Source: Gavia stellata (lineage: Eukaryota > Chordata > Aves > Gaviiformes > Gaviidae). Taken from it: a stretch of DNA of 64,000 nt. Made by a program: the position numbers and the translations under genes. Location of the stretch: assembly GCF_030936135.1 (NCBI RefSeq), contig NC_082594.1, forward strand, positions 103,579,020 through 103,643,019. Direction: 5' to 3'. The notes below the pieces were generated by a model. It made no database searches. It saw only the letters and a list, made by a program, of their open reading frames with translations, and had not been told where the DNA came from. Positions within the stretch are counted from its first letter, which is position 1. Each line of letters opens with the position of its first letter. Shown here piece by piece: positions 62,321-64,000 of this stretch.

Positions 62321-64000
62321 AGCCGGGTGGAAAGCTCTAATGAGATGACCAGCTCATGCCATGAATACACACAGCTGCCTCTCACACTCTGTCCCCTCTA
62401 TAGCAGAGGGACTGCACAGGTTTCCAGATGTCTGTGCTGCTGCACTGGGATGTGCCTTCTCTCCACCAGTGTTTGCCTCCACTTCCCAAGTCTATTTTTG
62501 TGCATGTCTCTTCAAGCAGGAAAATGCAGTGATTATCAAAGTAATTATTAAGAAATGGAGTTTGTGGAGTAAGAGATTTGTCTTGCTGAGGGATGTGTAC
62601 AACATGGTGAAGTGTTGGTTAACACAGGCAACAAAAGGCACTGACCTGTCTCTGAGCAGAGCACCCGTGACTTCCTCTCCCTGGGCTCACTGCACCCATT
62701 ACCTGGTTGTATGCCACCCAAAAAGCTGTTTGACATCCCAGAGTTTGGAAACACTCAACTGCCAAGAGCTAATTACATGCTAATCTTACTTTGAGTGGTG
62801 CCCATGACAAATTATCCTTGAAGAGAGACTTGAGCATTCCTGCGTAATGCACTGTTCATAAACCCATGACTCAGCTGGCCTGGTGGTACCAGCACATCAT
62901 TTCAGACCGATACCATTTCACATGGAGAGCTAAAACACCCTTAAAACCTTTCATGGTGAAATAATGGTATAGGGGTGCGAGACTTCAGAGATAAATGTTC
63001 AGGTTGTTTTAGTACACTTATGAGTCAGGTGTGAGGGTAAAGTTCAAAATTTATTGAAGCCAATGGAAAGGTTCTTGTTTTGACCAATAGACCTTTTAAG
63101 CATCAGACATGTCAGCATCAGTTATAGTTATTTGGGATCAGCTGTCAGTGGTCCTGGAGATGCTTGTTCACTTGCTCAAGAGTTTTGTATGAGGATGGTT
63201 TACACCCTGCAAGTGCCTGCTGAAATTTGGTATTGGGTGTTCTTTCTCCTTTGGCATTTCTGGAACAACTGCCCCCCAACTCCTCATGTATGCACACGCG
63301 CACACACACACAGACAGTCACAGAGACATGATGGACAAGTACACTGAAATTATTTTCCATCATTCAAAAGGTGTTTCCAGATTACACAATCTGTTATATC
63401 ATTGGTAGAATAAATGTTGCTAAACACAGAGATTTTCCAAAGATTAGAAGGACATAATTAAGTATAGTTTACTCACTATGTATTTACTTCCCTAATTAGC
63501 AGCTGAAAATTCACCCCTCCCTTTAAGATACATTTTGGGATTTTTTTTAATTATGTTGTCCTGTCAGCAGGGGAGTTAATGAATCCAGGTTTCATCCAGG
63601 TTGGCTTACTATTCCCCTCATGGCAGCTTGTGCTAAGGGGCAGCTGGGCACATGCAGTGCAAGCTTCCAGACATCTTCTCCAGTAGGTAAGAGCCATGGA
63701 TGTGGGGCTGGGCATAGCCACCCCCTGCCAGAGATCTGCTGCCCAGGCCACTTGCCTCTCCCCCCATAGTCGCTTTTTTTTTTTTCTGACTGTCTTTAAA
63801 CATTTCCCCTGAAATCTGTAGTAACTAATTTGTCCTTGAGGCTTTGATCCCTGTGTCAAAAAGGCTTGAAATTTGCTGACAGGTATTAGAGTTACTGGGG
63901 GAGCTGGACAGACAGACAGAATAACTGCAGAAGACTAATTTTCATGAGAAGAAGAGTTGAGAATGTGTTTTTAATGAGGTCTGACTACCATATTTTCCTA
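62321..64000. other. Gene-free end of window
   Basis: No gene or mobile element recognised. A short AC repeat lies at 63292-63314, a T-run at 63542-63549 and another at 63774-63785. The window ends without any sign of a coding exon. Confidence 0.55.
63292..63314. repeat. Short (CA)n repeat
   Basis: A CACACGCGCACACACACACA tract, interrupted by CG steps. It is short, and alternating purine-pyrimidine of this kind is common in vertebrate DNA. Confidence 0.8.

Overview
The window looks like an ordinary stretch of a bird chromosome. Three things point there: CR1 LINE copies with the bird/reptile 3' tail of ATTCTGTG octamers, one of them with a long open reverse-transcriptase frame; a GC-rich block that resembles a retroviral-type LTR common in bird genomes; and two intronless claudin genes lying close together. 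I cannot name the species. Bacterial features (operons, ribosome binding sites, CRISPR) do not apply.

Only two protein-coding genes can be supported, both on the + strand and each a single uninterrupted coding block. The first, at 41854-42528, encodes a 224-residue claudin that matches claudin-8. The second, at 54607-55275, encodes a 222-residue claudin that best fits claudin-17. In mammals CLDN8 and CLDN17 are neighbours, on the same strand and in this order of transcription, followed by GRIK1. The window reproduces that arrangement with about 12 kb between the coding regions. Both products are expected to be four-pass tight-junction strand proteins that set paracellular ion selectivity in epithelia.

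Layout: 1-41.6 kb is a gene-free, AT-rich flank. It holds a CR1 3' end (124-309), a pyrimidine tetranucleotide repeat (16085-16209), a decayed old CR1 reverse-transcriptase fragment (about 18.65-19.39 kb), a second CR1 3' end (22.9-23.2 kb), a young-looking 5'-truncated CR1 with an open frame of about 355 codons (27.4-28.7 kb), a purine pentanucleotide repeat (38.1-38.24 kb) and a CR1 tail (39.0-39.1 kb). 41.6-42.9 kb is CLDN8 with a TATA-like box and a poly(A) signal. 42.9-54.5 kb is intergenic and contains a long, very decayed antisense CR1 fossil (about 46.5-48 kb) and a possible MIR-type SINE piece near 52.9 kb. 54.5-55.9 kb is CLDN17. 55.9-64 kb is gene-free, with the GC-rich LTR-like element at 61424-61822 and a further GC-rich stretch after it.

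I found no convincing new biological system. The more interesting points are the sequence differences between the two claudins, the two layers of CR1 (old decayed versus recent open-frame), a GT-rich expansion inside the 3' UTR of the young CR1, and the possible solo LTR.
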